Part shown: piece by piece, positions 35,323 through 44,267 of the stretch | Position numbering within the stretch: position 1 is the stretch's first letter | Layout of the letters: each line of letters opens with the position of its first letter | Made by a program: the position numbers and the translations under genes | The notes under the pieces: generated by a model | The model's input: only the letters and a program-made list of their open reading frames with translations | Database searches by the model: none | What the model was told of the DNA's origin: nothing | Source: Sphingobium sp. Cam5-1 | GTDB taxonomy: Bacteria > Pseudomonadota > Alphaproteobacteria > Sphingomonadales > Sphingomonadaceae | Direction: 5' to 3' | Length of the DNA: 64,000 nt | NCBI RefSeq assembly: GCF_015693305.1 | Contig: NZ_CP065138.1 | Coordinates: 372,001 to 436,000, forward strand

Positions 35323-36012
35323 TCAGGCCGCCTTCTTCCAGATGGGCTCCAGCGCGACGTGGGGCGGGCAGTGGGCGATCGCGCCCACAGGCAGGCCGCC
35401 AAGTTCATTGGCAAAGCCATGGTTGACGTCGCGGTGATGAGCTTCGTCCGCCCGGACAACCAGCACCACGTCGCGGAGCGTCGCTTCGTCCGGCAAATTC
35501 CAATAGCGTTTGGCGATTTCCGGCGCGGGCACATTGGGGCTGCGGCCTTCGTCGATCTCAGCAAGATAATGGGTGTAGCTGATCACTGCCTCTTCTTCGA
35601 AATAGCCGACCACGCGGTGAGCCGTCTTGGCGCTCACCAGATAGAGGGCGAAGAAGAACAGATAGAAGACCCACTGCACGCCCATGATCACCGCGCGTTC
35701 GAACCAGGTGGGCTTGGAAATCTCGATGAAGGTCATGAGGTGCATGCGCTCATTTTCCGCTTCGTCCATGAGCGTCTTGATCCAGCCCCTGTCATCGCAG
35801 ATGCGCCGCAGGCAGGCGAGATGGGTGATGGTCGCCCCGACCATGCCGGGGACAGCCGCCACCGTTTCCAGTACCACGGCGCGATGGCCGTAGCGTGCAG
35901 CGAAGAAGGTGTCCGCGCACCAGCGCAACATCTTCGTGAAGCCAAAGGCGACCTGGTCCGACAGCCCTTTGGGCTTGTGATGGACGCCAAGATCGATGAA
36001 CGGTGCGGTCAT
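35323..36012 (-). CDS. aox: Alternative oxidase (diiron ubiquinol oxidase)
   Basis: Cyanide- and NO-insensitive terminal oxidase taking electrons from ubiquinol to oxygen without pumping protons. The diiron motifs are all present: [33 protein letters not shown] and [16 protein letters not shown]. Two hydrophobic stretches ([16 protein letters not shown] and the helix before) give interfacial binding. The ATG at 36012 has GGAGA five to ten bases upstream, and is preferred to 36054. Such oxidases are known in Novosphingobium and a few other bacteria. It is divergent from a FixLJ-type pair, so oxygen control is likely. Confidence 0.95.
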   Translation of the reverse strand: MTAPFIDLGVHHKPKGLSDQVAFGFTKMLRWCADTFFAARYGHRAVVLETVAAVPGMVGATITHLACLRRICDDRGWIKTLMDEAENERMHLMTFIEISKPTWFERAVIMGVQWVFYLFFFALYLVSAKTAHRVVGYFEEEAVISYTHYLAEIDEGRSPNVPAPEIAKRYWNLPDEATLRDVVLVVRADEAHHRDVNHGFANELGGLPVGAIAHCPPHVALEPIWKKAA

Positions 36013-36104
36013 GAAACTATCTCCAGATGCGAGCCTGTTTGCTATGACGCTCATCTATGCCGCGGGGCGTCGGGGAGAAATTCGGATGTTGTCCCTACCG
36101 CAAG

Positions 36105-36115
36105 TCCCCTAAGGG
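36105..36115. promoter_or_regulatory. Possible FixJ-type operator between aox and fixL
   Basis: The leader between the divergent genes contains TCCCCTAAGGG, an imperfect dyad (AAGTCCC...GGGCTTT around it), and GCGGTAGGG-like sequence to its left on the other strand. FixJ-family regulators often bind such imperfect repeats. Only one copy was seen, so this is weak. Confidence 0.25.
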
Positions 36116-36134
36116 CTTTACCGGAGGTGGGAGA

Positions 36135-37667
36135 ATGCGCCGATCCGATGAGGAGAATGTGAACAAAGCGGCAGTGTCATTTCGGCACATGAGCCTGCTC
36201 GCGCCGCCAATTCTGGTGACGCTGGCGCTTGCCGCCATCGCTGTGGCGATTGGCGCGGGGGTGCGCATCGCCTTCGCCGCAGAGCTTGGCCAGCGCGCCA
36301 CCTATATCTTCTTCGTTCCGGCGGTGGTGGTGGCAAGCGCCTTGTCAGGTCTGCGCGGCGGGGTCATCGCTTGCATAGCGGGAGCCGCATCAGGGCTACT
36401 TTGCGATAGGGCGATAGGTCCTCTGGAAGTCGGAAGCCTCATCGCGGCGGCGGCGTTCGTGGTGATCGGCCTTGCGGTTGCGCTTGGCGGCGAATGGTTC
36501 CAGCGAGCGCGGGCAGAGGCGGAACGCGGCACGGCGGCGCTGGCGAGGCGGGAGGCGCATCTGCGCTCGTTGCTCGACACCGTGCCTGACGCCATCATCG
36601 TGATCGACGAGGGGGGATTAATACGGGACTTCAGCCCGGCAGCGGAGCGGATGTTCGGTTGGAGCATGGAGGACGTACGCGGACGCAATGTCAGCATGTT
36701 GATGCCCGATCCATATCGATCGGCGCATGATGACTATCTGACCCGCTATTACACAACTGGGGAGAAGCGGATCATCGGCAAGGGCCGGGTGGTGGTGGGT
36801 CAGCGCAAGGACGGATCGACCTTTCCCCTGGAACTGGCCGTCGGAGAGATGCGCGTCGGCGGCAAACGGCATTTCACCGGCTTCATCCGCGATCTTACCG
36901 AACGGCAGCAGGCTGAGGCCCGGCTTCAGGAATTGCAGAACGAACTGGTTCATGTGTCGCGGCTAACGGCGCTCGGCGAAATGGCGTCCGCATTGGCGCA
37001 TGAGTTGAACCAGCCTCTATCGGCGATTGCCAATTATCTTAAAGGCAGCCGCATGCTGCTGGCGCGCGAAGAGGTGCCGCTGGACCGCGTGGGTGAAGCG
37101 CTGGAACGGGCAGGGGCGGAAGCGCTGCGGGCGGGCGACATCATCCGCCGCCTGCGGGACTTTGTCGCGCGCGGGGAAACGGAGCGGTCGGTCGAAAGCC
37201 TGGCCAAGATGGTCGAGGAAGCCAGTGCCCTGGCACTGGTGGGCGCCAAGGAACATGAGATCCGGGTGCAGTATGAGTTCAGTCCCGAGATTGATCTGGT
37301 TCTGGCGGACAAGGTCCAGATCCAGCAGGTGGTGCTGAACCTCATCCGCAACGCCGTCGACGCAATGACCGATGTCGCGCTGCCCCGTCGCGAATTGCTG
37401 ATCGGGATTGAGCCAGCGGGCGATAATATGGCGCAGGTTACCGTGGCAGACACAGGCCTTGGGATTGATCCCGAAGTTGCCGATCGCCTGTTTCAACCGT
37501 TCATCACGACCAAGCGAACCGGCATGGGCGTCGGCCTTTCCATTTCGCGCACCATTGTCGAGGCGCATGGCGGGCGGATCTGGGCGGAACCGCGGGAGGG
37601 CGGCGGCGCGTTGTTTTGCGTCACCCTGCCACGCGTGAGTGAGGAGGATCTGTATGACGGTGAGTGA
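36135..37667 (+). CDS. fixL: FixL-like heme-PAS sensor histidine kinase
   Basis: 510 residues. Four or so N-terminal membrane segments (residues about 20-120), then a PAS domain with the FixL heme pattern: [16 protein letters not shown] (His198 at the axial-ligand position) and [19 protein letters not shown] (the regulatory Arg). The kinase core follows: H box [21 protein letters not shown] box [14 protein letters not shown]1 DTGLGID, G2 [12 protein letters not shown] 36135 has GGGAGA before it. It is divergent from alternative oxidase and overlaps fixJ. It likely senses oxygen, known for FixL, here inferred. Confidence 0.9.
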   Translation: MRRSDEENVNKAAVSFRHMSLLAPPILVTLALAAIAVAIGAGVRIAFAAELGQRATYIFFVPAVVVASALSGLRGGVIACIAGAASGLLCDRAIGPLEVGSLIAAAAFVVIGLAVALGGEWFQRARAEAERGTAALARREAHLRSLLDTVPDAIIVIDEGGLIRDFSPAAERMFGWSMEDVRGRNVSMLMPDPYRSAHDDYLTRYYTTGEKRIIGKGRVVVGQRKDGSTFPLELAVGEMRVGGKRHFTGFIRDLTERQQAEARLQELQNELVHVSRLTALGEMASALAHELNQPLSAIANYLKGSRMLLAREEVPLDRVGEALERAGAEALRAGDIIRRLRDFVARGETERSVESLAKMVEEASALALVGAKEHEIRVQYEFSPEIDLVLADKVQIQQVVLNLIRNAVDAMTDVALPRRELLIGIEPAGDNMAQVTVADTGLGIDPEVADRLFQPFITTKRTGMGVGLSISRTIVEAHGGRIWAEPREGGGALFCVTLPRVSEEDLYDGE

Positions 37668-38268
37668 AGCGATCGTTTACGTCATCGACGATGATGACGG
37701 CGCGCGTCTTTCGCTGGAGTTCCTGCTCGACTGCGCGGGGATACGGGTGCGCTCCTTTGCTTCTGCCGACACCTTCCTCGCCTCGTCCCCGCCGCTGTCG
37801 GGCGCCTGCATCGTCACGGACGTCCGGATGCCAGGCCGCAACGGCATTGAACTGGTGGAGGAACTGAGGCGGCGTGGTGCAAATGTGCCGGTCATCGTCA
37901 TCACCGGCCATGCCGATGTGCCGCTCGCCATACAGGCGATGCACGCAGGGGTGGCGGACTTCATAGAAAAGCCTTTCGATGATGAAGTGATGCTGTCGTC
38001 GATCCGCAAGGCGCTTGCCCGGCAGGCCGGGGACGAACAAGCGCAGGTGGAGAAGCGGTCGATACTCGACCGCATTGCAAGCCTTAGCCCTCGCGAGCTG
38101 GAGGTGATGGACGGCCTGGTTGCGGGACACGCCAACAAGGCGATCGCCTTTGACCTGGAGATCAGCGCCAGGACGGTCGAGGTTTATCGAGCGAATGTGA
38201 TGATGAAGATGCAGGTCAAGACCCTTTCGGAACTCGTCCGCATGGTGACGCTGGCAAGATTGGGCTAG
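37654..38268 (+). CDS. fixJ: FixJ-family response regulator
   Basis: 204 residues. Receiver: [14 protein letters not shown], phospho-Asp in [13 protein letters not shown], Thr/Lys in [13 protein letters not shown] and [10 protein letters not shown]. Output domain is a LuxR/NarL-type helix-turn-helix: [28 protein letters not shown] then [14 protein letters not shown]. The ATG at 37654 follows GGAGG by seven bases and overlaps the kinase stop, so the pair is coupled. Probable target: the divergent aox operon. Confidence 0.92.
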   Translation: MTVSEAIVYVIDDDDGARLSLEFLLDCAGIRVRSFASADTFLASSPPLSGACIVTDVRMPGRNGIELVEELRRRGANVPVIVITGHADVPLAIQAMHAGVADFIEKPFDDEVMLSSIRKALARQAGDEQAQVEKRSILDRIASLSPRELEVMDGLVAGHANKAIAFDLEISARTVEVYRANVMMKMQVKTLSELVRMVTLARLG

Positions 38269-38725
38269 AAAGTTGAGTCGCTGGAAAGGAAATAGAGACG
38301 GAAAGGCGATGGCGTCCGAACGGCATCATCCTGCTTGTCCCTGACCAGACATTCTCCTAGCGTCCACACTTTTCCGTTCAAGCAGTCTTGCGCTTCCTCC
38401 GAAAGCCGAAGTACGAGCGCCTTATCGTGCTGACCAAGCCTGGGACATTCGCGACTGTCGGCTTCGGAGCGATGCTGGTCGGATAGCAGCCGTGCTGGCT
38501 AACGGGTGATGTTAGTTGTTACCAGAATAGCTGGCTTCCGCTGGCAACGATCACTTTGTCGTGAGTATCGATTGTATAGCCTTCCTGTGCACCGGCCGTC
38601 TTGTCGAGTGAATAGAGCCTCTCGGTCGTCATCATTTTTTACTCTATGAAATCAAATGCAACCGGAACGGTTCGGAATTCGGTTTTTACTTGCGGGGGGC
38701 TGGATGGGCGGGCACTCATCGCCTT
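38269..38725. other. Left edge of the defence island, no certain gene
   Basis: About 450 bases between fixJ and the first defence gene. It holds one possible short ORF (38519-38635, minus) and an A/T-rich patch before 38690. No direct repeat or tRNA that would mark an integration site was recognised. Confidence 0.4.
38519..38635 (-). CDS. Possible 38-residue ORF
   Basis: Starts with two ATGs and reads MMTTERLYSLDKTAGAQEGY then TIDTHDKVIVASGSQLFW and TAA. AGAG lies 7 bases upstream. The regular composition makes it more gene-like than other short frames here, but no family is known and it may be a remnant. Confidence 0.25.
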   Translation of the reverse strand: MMTTERLYSLDKTAGAQEGYTIDTHDKVIVASGSQLFW

Positions 38726-41700
38726 ATGAGTGAGGGGCAAGCGGGTGTTCGGAACACCCTTCTAGATTACGATCTCGGCCCGGTTCTTCGACGGGCCGAT
38801 CTGCGCGTCGGACGGCCTTCGATCCGCGCCGCGACCCGGCGTTCAAACGGCTTGCCCGTGATCGTGAAGTCGTGGCCGCGCCGCGAGGGCATGGATGATC
38901 GCGAGCTCGAGGAGGTCTGGCGCAACGAGATCAGGCAACTGCACCGGCTGGTCAGCTATCCTGGCGCGACCGATCGCCTAGCGGTGCTGCAGAACTCGGC
39001 GGAGGTCGAGGACGGCTTTCACCTGCTCCTCTCGAACGACCACCGTCTTCCCTTGCAGCGTTGGCTCGACGACCCGCGTGGCGGTGACTGGTATCGGAGC
39101 CCCCGCACAGCACGAAATCGCGTTCGGCTTTGGGAGGAGATCGCCAGGGTTGCCGAGGGTCTTGAGATCCTCCACGCGCAAGGTCTTCTCCATCGGAACA
39201 TCGACACATGGAGCGTGCTGACCTCCATCGGCGACCAGCCGGACTTCCTTCTCACTGGCTTCGAGTGGTCGATCCGTCTGACGAGCGCGGCGGTCGGGCG
39301 GCAGAGGCGCCGCACGGCGTCCGCGCGAAGCACACGTTACTCCTTCTACGAAGACTGGCGGGCGGTTGGTGTGCTCGCCTGCCGTCTGATGAACTTTCCG
39401 GCGAGAGGACGCGCCGATGAACCTTACTTCCCGGACGTAGAGCGCGATGCCGAGTTCCTGCTAGCGGCCGAGCGCGACCTCCTCGTCCTGCTCTTGACGT
39501 CGGATCCGCTGTCGCGCTTGGATGCGACGATCGTCCTGCAGAAGATCAGTACCATCCTCGAAGGGCTGCGGGCGCAGCTTACGGGTGGACAGCCTAGGCT
39601 GGTTCTGGCGCTTGGGCTCGGGACCGAGTCGAACCTCTCGGCGGCGATCTTCCGCGCAAGCGGCGAACTCGTCGAGTCCGATGAGGAGGCGGAGCAACTC
39701 CTCTTCGTTCGGCAGGATTTGGGCGAGGAGCCGAAGCTGATTCGCTTCAAAGAGGGCGAAGGTGACCGCGGCGCCCGCTACGTGCTGCGTGGCAGCCGCC
39801 TGACCTACCGTCTCCAGACTTTCGTCCCTCCGGGTGGCGGCGCGCCGAGCTGGGCGGTGGCACGCTGCTACGACGCCGAGGCGCGGGAGCCCGCTCATGC
39901 GCGTATCGACCGCAGCGTCGTGCTTGGCACTTTGCCGATTGAGGTCATCACCATCCGCGAGGCGGCGCAAGGCGCGGCCAAGCTGGTGGGGACGACGACC
40001 CGCTGGGACGCGCTAGTCGGGGCGCCCCCGCCGGATCCGCTCGAAACGGCGCTTCAGGACAAGACCTACGGCGAGCTCGTCCTGTTCCAGGTCGCCGAGA
40101 TGCTTATGGAGGCGGCGGACATCTGGCCGGTGACCGTTGCCCGAGAGAAAACGAGCGGCGGCAACGTGACGCTCGAACTGACGGTCCGGCGGGACGACGT
40201 TCTCGAGCGCCTGTCGCATGCTTTGGATCTTCCGCCGCCAGGTCCGCGGTTGCGAAGGCTGATGGAATCAGATCAGGTCGGTGTCGAGGGCGAGTGGCGA
40301 TTGACCGAGGAGCCCGTCCTCGGACTACGCGGCGGCGACCGAACGCGCTGGCGCCTCGTCAACGCCGATCTGAAGGCCCGTCCGGAGCGCTACGTCCTCG
40401 AAGGCCCGGGGCCGTCGCCGAATGGTTCGGATCTCTATCTCCGAGCTGGCGGCGACGGCAGCGATCGCCTGCTTCAGCGCAAGTTGAAGGCGCTCCGCAG
40501 CCTGCGTGAGCACGGCGAGCTTCTCGAGATGCTGGCGAGCCCGAGGCTGAGGCGGAGGGCCTCCCACGACCGCTGGGCGCTGGATGGGCTTTCCGACGTA
40601 CTCGACGCGTCCAAGATGAAAGCCTTGGGTGAGCTCTGGGCGGTGTTGCCATTGTATCTGCTGCAAGGTCCGCCGGGGGTTGGCAAGACCCGGCTGGTAC
40701 AGGAGCTCGTCGCTGCCCGCATGGGTCAGGACGGGGCTGAACGCCTCCTGCTCACCGCGCAGAGCCATGCGGCGGTCGATCACCTGCTCGAGAAGGTGAA
40801 GGGCGAGCTGGACAAGCGGCGCGACATGTCGCTTCCCGACCCGGTCCTGGCGCTGCGCTGCCGGCCCAAGGACCATGGATCTGGGTCCAGCGACTGGGAC
40901 TTGCCGGTCCGAGCGGCTGCGTTGGCCGCGGACCTCGCCCAAAGCGATCTCGCACGGTCCGCACCCGCCCATCTGGCGCAGAAAATCTCGGATGTGGCCG
41001 CGACGCTGCGCGGCGCCGGCATGGACGATGGTGAGCCCCTCGGCCGACAGTTGCGAAACAGCCCTGACCGGTCGTTCCAGTCGCTACTGCTGCGTTCGTC
41101 CAATCTTGTCTTCGCGTCGACTAACGCGGGCGAGCTTGAGACATTAGTCGAGGAACGAGCGCAGTTCGACTGGTCGATCGTCGAGGAGGCGGGGAAGGCG
41201 ACGGGTGTCGACCTTCTCGCTCCGTTGCTGCTCTCCTACCGTCGTCTAATGATCGGCGATCACAAGCAGCTGCCGCCCTTCAACACCGAGCGTATGGAGA
41301 AGCTATTTGCAGCACCTCAGCGCATCGCGGACGCGTTCGATGTGGGGCGTCACCTGCTCGCGCGCGCGTTCGGCCAGGCCGGGATCGACGAGGCGCTCGA
41401 CTTCGTAGCGAATGCCGACATCGAGACCCTCAGTGCGGGCGCACGGTCTCGGATGATGATGTTCGAGACCATGATCGAGGCGGAGACGGCGAAGCCTCCA
41501 CGCGAGGGTCGCCTCTCCATGGCCATGCAGCTCGACCAGCAGCACCGCATGCACCCGGCGATCGGACAACTCGTCGAACGGTCCTTCTACCCCGGCACCC
41601 TCGCCACCTCTGACGACGCGCGGGCGCGCTTCGCGACCGAACCGTGTCCCGTCTCATTCGCGGGTGCGGTCGGATCGAGTCCTGTCACCTTCATAAACAT

Positions 41701-42295
41701 GCCGTTCGGCCACGCCATGGTGGGCGGCTCTTCTCCGGAGATGCCGCCGCGATGGCGGAACATGCCCGAGGTCAACACGGTGGCGGAGGTCCTGCGGCGG
41801 CTCCAGGCGATTGGAGACGACAGGCCAGAGATCGCGGTGCTTACGCCATACCGGGCCCAGCATCGCTTTCTGGAGGACCGGATCGCGGCGGACCGGCGTT
41901 CCGGACGTCTCGACAACTTGGAGCGCTTCTCAGAGGTAGGGGGTGGCATTTGCCACACCGTCGACTCCTTCCAGGGTAACGAGGCTGACGTGGTCGTGAT
42001 TTCCCTGGTAAGGAACAACGCCCATTCGGGCGTGAAGTCCTTGGGCTTCCTTAGCGACAAGCGGCGCATGAACGTCTTGATGAGCAGAGCGCGCTGGCGG
42101 CTCGTGCTGGTCGGCAGCTTGGACTTCCTCAAGGCGCGCTTCCAAGAGGAGCTTGAGCCGGAAGAGGGCGAGCGCCTCGGCTTCCTCCGACGCTGGCTTG
42201 CCGCTTTCCAAGAATTGGAGGGCACTAAGGGACCTGACGGTGTGCCCTTTGCGAGCGTGGTGCATATCGCCGATTTGCTAGGAGACGGGGAATGA
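38726..42295 (+). CDS. mkoA: Mokosh type I-like MkoA: degenerate kinase fused to SF1 helicase
   Basis: 1189 residues. The N-terminal part has a protein-kinase fold: Lys48 in VIVKSW, but the catalytic loop reads HRNID (residues 156-160) instead of HRD and the metal motif reads TGFEW (177-181) instead of DFG, so it is probably a pseudokinase. The C-terminal half is a UPF1/COG1112-type SF1 helicase: Walker A GPPGVGKT (about 648), VEEAGKAT, GDHKQLPPF, LDQQHRMHP, VDSFQGNEADVVVISLVR and NVLMSRAR. Kinase-helicase plus an adjacent PLD nuclease is the known Mokosh type I anti-phage layout. The ATG at 38726 is used; a TTG at 38690 is an alternative. Confidence 0.85.
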   Translation: MSEGQAGVRNTLLDYDLGPVLRRADLRVGRPSIRAATRRSNGLPVIVKSWPRREGMDDRELEEVWRNEIRQLHRLVSYPGATDRLAVLQNSAEVEDGFHLLLSNDHRLPLQRWLDDPRGGDWYRSPRTARNRVRLWEEIARVAEGLEILHAQGLLHRNIDTWSVLTSIGDQPDFLLTGFEWSIRLTSAAVGRQRRRTASARSTRYSFYEDWRAVGVLACRLMNFPARGRADEPYFPDVERDAEFLLAAERDLLVLLLTSDPLSRLDATIVLQKISTILEGLRAQLTGGQPRLVLALGLGTESNLSAAIFRASGELVESDEEAEQLLFVRQDLGEEPKLIRFKEGEGDRGARYVLRGSRLTYRLQTFVPPGGGAPSWAVARCYDAEAREPAHARIDRSVVLGTLPIEVITIREAAQGAAKLVGTTTRWDALVGAPPPDPLETALQDKTYGELVLFQVAEMLMEAADIWPVTVAREKTSGGNVTLELTVRRDDVLERLSHALDLPPPGPRLRRLMESDQVGVEGEWRLTEEPVLGLRGGDRTRWRLVNADLKARPERYVLEGPGPSPNGSDLYLRAGGDGSDRLLQRKLKALRSLREHGELLEMLASPRLRRRASHDRWALDGLSDVLDASKMKALGELWAVLPLYLLQGPPGVGKTRLVQELVAARMGQDGAERLLLTAQSHAAVDHLLEKVKGELDKRRDMSLPDPVLALRCRPKDHGSGSSDWDLPVRAAALAADLAQSDLARSAPAHLAQKISDVAATLRGAGMDDGEPLGRQLRNSPDRSFQSLLLRSSNLVFASTNAGELETLVEERAQFDWSIVEEAGKATGVDLLAPLLLSYRRLMIGDHKQLPPFNTERMEKLFAAPQRIADAFDVGRHLLARAFGQAGIDEALDFVANADIETLSAGARSRMMMFETMIEAETAKPPREGRLSMAMQLDQQHRMHPAIGQLVERSFYPGTLATSDDARARFATEPCPVSFAGAVGSSPVTFINMPFGHAMVGGSSPEMPPRWRNMPEVNTVAEVLRRLQAIGDDRPEIAVLTPYRAQHRFLEDRIAADRRSGRLDNLERFSEVGGGICHTVDSFQGNEADVVVISLVRNNAHSGVKSLGFLSDKRRMNVLMSRARWRLVLVGSLDFLKARFQEELEPEEGERLGFLRRWLAAFQELEGTKGPDGVPFASVVHIADLLGDGE

Positions 42296-44013
42296 CGACG
42301 CGGGTTGCCATACCGATCGTCTATTCGACTGTCCGGCTGCATCTTGAGAAGGGAAGACGCTGGAGCGTGGCCGAGCACCTTCTGCTCTTCGCGTTGAAGA
42401 GCGGGGAGAGCACGGCGGCGGACCTGGCGGTCCGCTCGCGGTTGCCGCAGCGCATGGTGCTCGAGGCCTTGATCAACCTCATGCGCGTCGGCTGGGTCGA
42501 GATCGTCGCGACCGGCGACAGGGTCCGCTTCGCCATCACGACGGGTGGCTCGGCCCATGTCGACAAGGAGGAGCTACCGGTCGTCACGCAACCGCTCACG
42601 AAGGACATGAAGTTCGCGGTTGACCGCGTTCTTGGCGGGGTACTGCGTTGGCGGGAGCTCACCTTCGTATCGCCGGCGCGTTTCGAGAGGCTCCGGCAAG
42701 ACGACGTCGTGGTCCTTCGGGTGGGCGCCGACCTTCCCGAGGTGAAGCCGCGCGACATCATCGACAGCCTGCTTGACGAGGACGAGACGCACCGCGGGTC
42801 GGATCGCAGTGCGGCCCGGCCGGGTGACGGCTGGGTCCTCGCCACGGTTGTCGGCGACAAGGTTGAGGGGCTCCCACGCAGCGCGACCGCGCTCCGAAAG
42901 CTCGTCCTAGAGGCCGCTGCCGGTGCTGAGCCTCACGGTGGAGTCGAGTCCATCCCCGCGGCGCCGGTAACGACCCTGCAGCCTGAGCGCCAGATCCTGT
43001 TGGCTCCGCAGGACATCATCACGGGTGACACGGCGCACTGGGATCACATCGCGGATACGATAGCGGCCGCCCGGTCGTGGGTCGCGATCCATTCCACCTT
43101 CGTGCGTGAGGAGCCGTTTATGCGGCTGCTGCCGCTTCTGGAGCGGGCCGCGCGCGATCACGGCGTGCGGACGGACATCTTCTGGGGACGCGGGAACGAG
43201 CGAGAGGCGGCCAACCCTGCGCGGCGGGTAGTCGAAACCTATTCGCGCGCGATCGCGGAGCGCGAGCTCGGTCAGTGGGTGAAGGTGCACCCGTTCTCAA
43301 CCAGCTCGCACGCCAAGCTCTTGATCGCCGACGACGGCAGGGAGCGCTTCCGCGCGACGGTTGGATCGTGCAACTGGCTCTACACAGGCTGGACATCCTT
43401 CGAGACGTCGGTCCGGCTCGGGGACGGCGAAATCGTAGCAGACGTGATGGATGTGCTCGCTGAACTCGCATACCAAGCAACAGGCGATTGGGCCGGGATC
43501 ACCGCGGACGTAGCCGGAAGGGCGCGCGTCGTGAGGTCCGACAGGTCGAGGCGCAATGGACGCCGGGTTGCGGCGCGGCTCCTGCTGGGACCGGACCATG
43601 TCAGCATGTTCGAGCGCATGCGCGACGAAGCGCAGCGTCGACTGGTCGTCGCGAGCCATCGGCTCGGAGCCGCTGCGGAGAACATGGCGCTAAAGCCGAT
43701 CCGCGCTGCGGTCGCCGACCGGGAGCTAGACGCGACGGTCTATTACAGCACGCCCTCCGACAAGGTGACGGCGCAGGTCGCGACCGAGATGACCTTCAAG
43801 TCCCGCGACGCCGGTGTGAACCTCCGTCAAGTGACGGACCCCTCGATCCACGCCAAGTTCATGTACTGGGACGACGACGACCTCGTGGTCACGAGCCAGA
43901 ACCTGCTGTCCGCGGACCCTCTCAATCCACTGGAGGAGATTGGCGTGCATCTGCGGGGCCCGGGCGTCGCCAGGGATCTTGCGGACCGCCTCGCGTTGCG
44001 CTTTCCACGATGA
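42292..44013 (+). CDS. mkoB: Mokosh type I-like MkoB: phospholipase-D nuclease
   Basis: 573 residues. An N-terminal winged-helix region (WSVAEHLLLFALKSGESTAADLAVRSRLPQ in pieces), then a PLD domain with both HKD motifs: SSHAKLLIADDGRERF (about residue 338) and IHAKFMYWDDDDLVVTSQN (about 519). PLD proteins of this kind cut nucleic acids. Its ATG overlaps the helicase stop by four bases. With the upstream kinase-helicase it forms the known two-gene Mokosh type I unit, which is inferred to stop phage. Confidence 0.88.
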   Translation: MTTRVAIPIVYSTVRLHLEKGRRWSVAEHLLLFALKSGESTAADLAVRSRLPQRMVLEALINLMRVGWVEIVATGDRVRFAITTGGSAHVDKEELPVVTQPLTKDMKFAVDRVLGGVLRWRELTFVSPARFERLRQDDVVVLRVGADLPEVKPRDIIDSLLDEDETHRGSDRSAARPGDGWVLATVVGDKVEGLPRSATALRKLVLEAAAGAEPHGGVESIPAAPVTTLQPERQILLAPQDIITGDTAHWDHIADTIAAARSWVAIHSTFVREEPFMRLLPLLERAARDHGVRTDIFWGRGNEREAANPARRVVETYSRAIAERELGQWVKVHPFSTSSHAKLLIADDGRERFRATVGSCNWLYTGWTSFETSVRLGDGEIVADVMDVLAELAYQATGDWAGITADVAGRARVVRSDRSRRNGRRVAARLLLGPDHVSMFERMRDEAQRRLVVASHRLGAAAENMALKPIRAAVADRELDATVYYSTPSDKVTAQVATEMTFKSRDAGVNLRQVTDPSIHAKFMYWDDDDLVVTSQNLLSADPLNPLEEIGVHLRGPGVARDLADRLALRFPR

Positions 44014-44023
44014 GGGACGGACT

Positions 44024-44134
44024 ATGTCGTCCGACCACAGACAGAAATTGTTCGACCTGGACGCGCTCGCGGTGGCTATCGACGATGCAGGCATACGCAA
44101 GGAGTTGGAGCGCTATCCGGCAGGCGTCATCTGA
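44024..44134 (+). CDS. Very short ORF after mkoB
   Basis: 36 codons, starting 10 bases after mkoB with GAGGGA before the ATG: MSSDHRQKLFDLDALAVAID then DAGIRKELERYPAGVI. The good ribosome site and spacing suggest a real start; it may be a small extra protein or the first part of a third gene lost by deletion. No family recognised. Confidence 0.4.
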   Translation: MSSDHRQKLFDLDALAVAIDDAGIRKELERYPAGVI

Positions 44135-44267
44135 TACAGCTTCTTGGGTGCAAATGAAGTGCGTCGTGACACACTAAGTCACGGGAGACACCGGAACATA
44201 GCAAAAACATCGATCCTCCTTTATACTTGACCTGTAACGATCGTCACTGATGTGGGAGACCTACCCG

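Noticed and set aside
35359..36162. 267-codon plus-strand frame opposite alternative oxidase
   Set aside because: All diiron motifs are on the minus strand; the frame is a shadow.
40325..40972. 215-codon minus-strand frame inside mkoA
   Set aside because: Shadow frame opposite the helicase Walker A region; no family.
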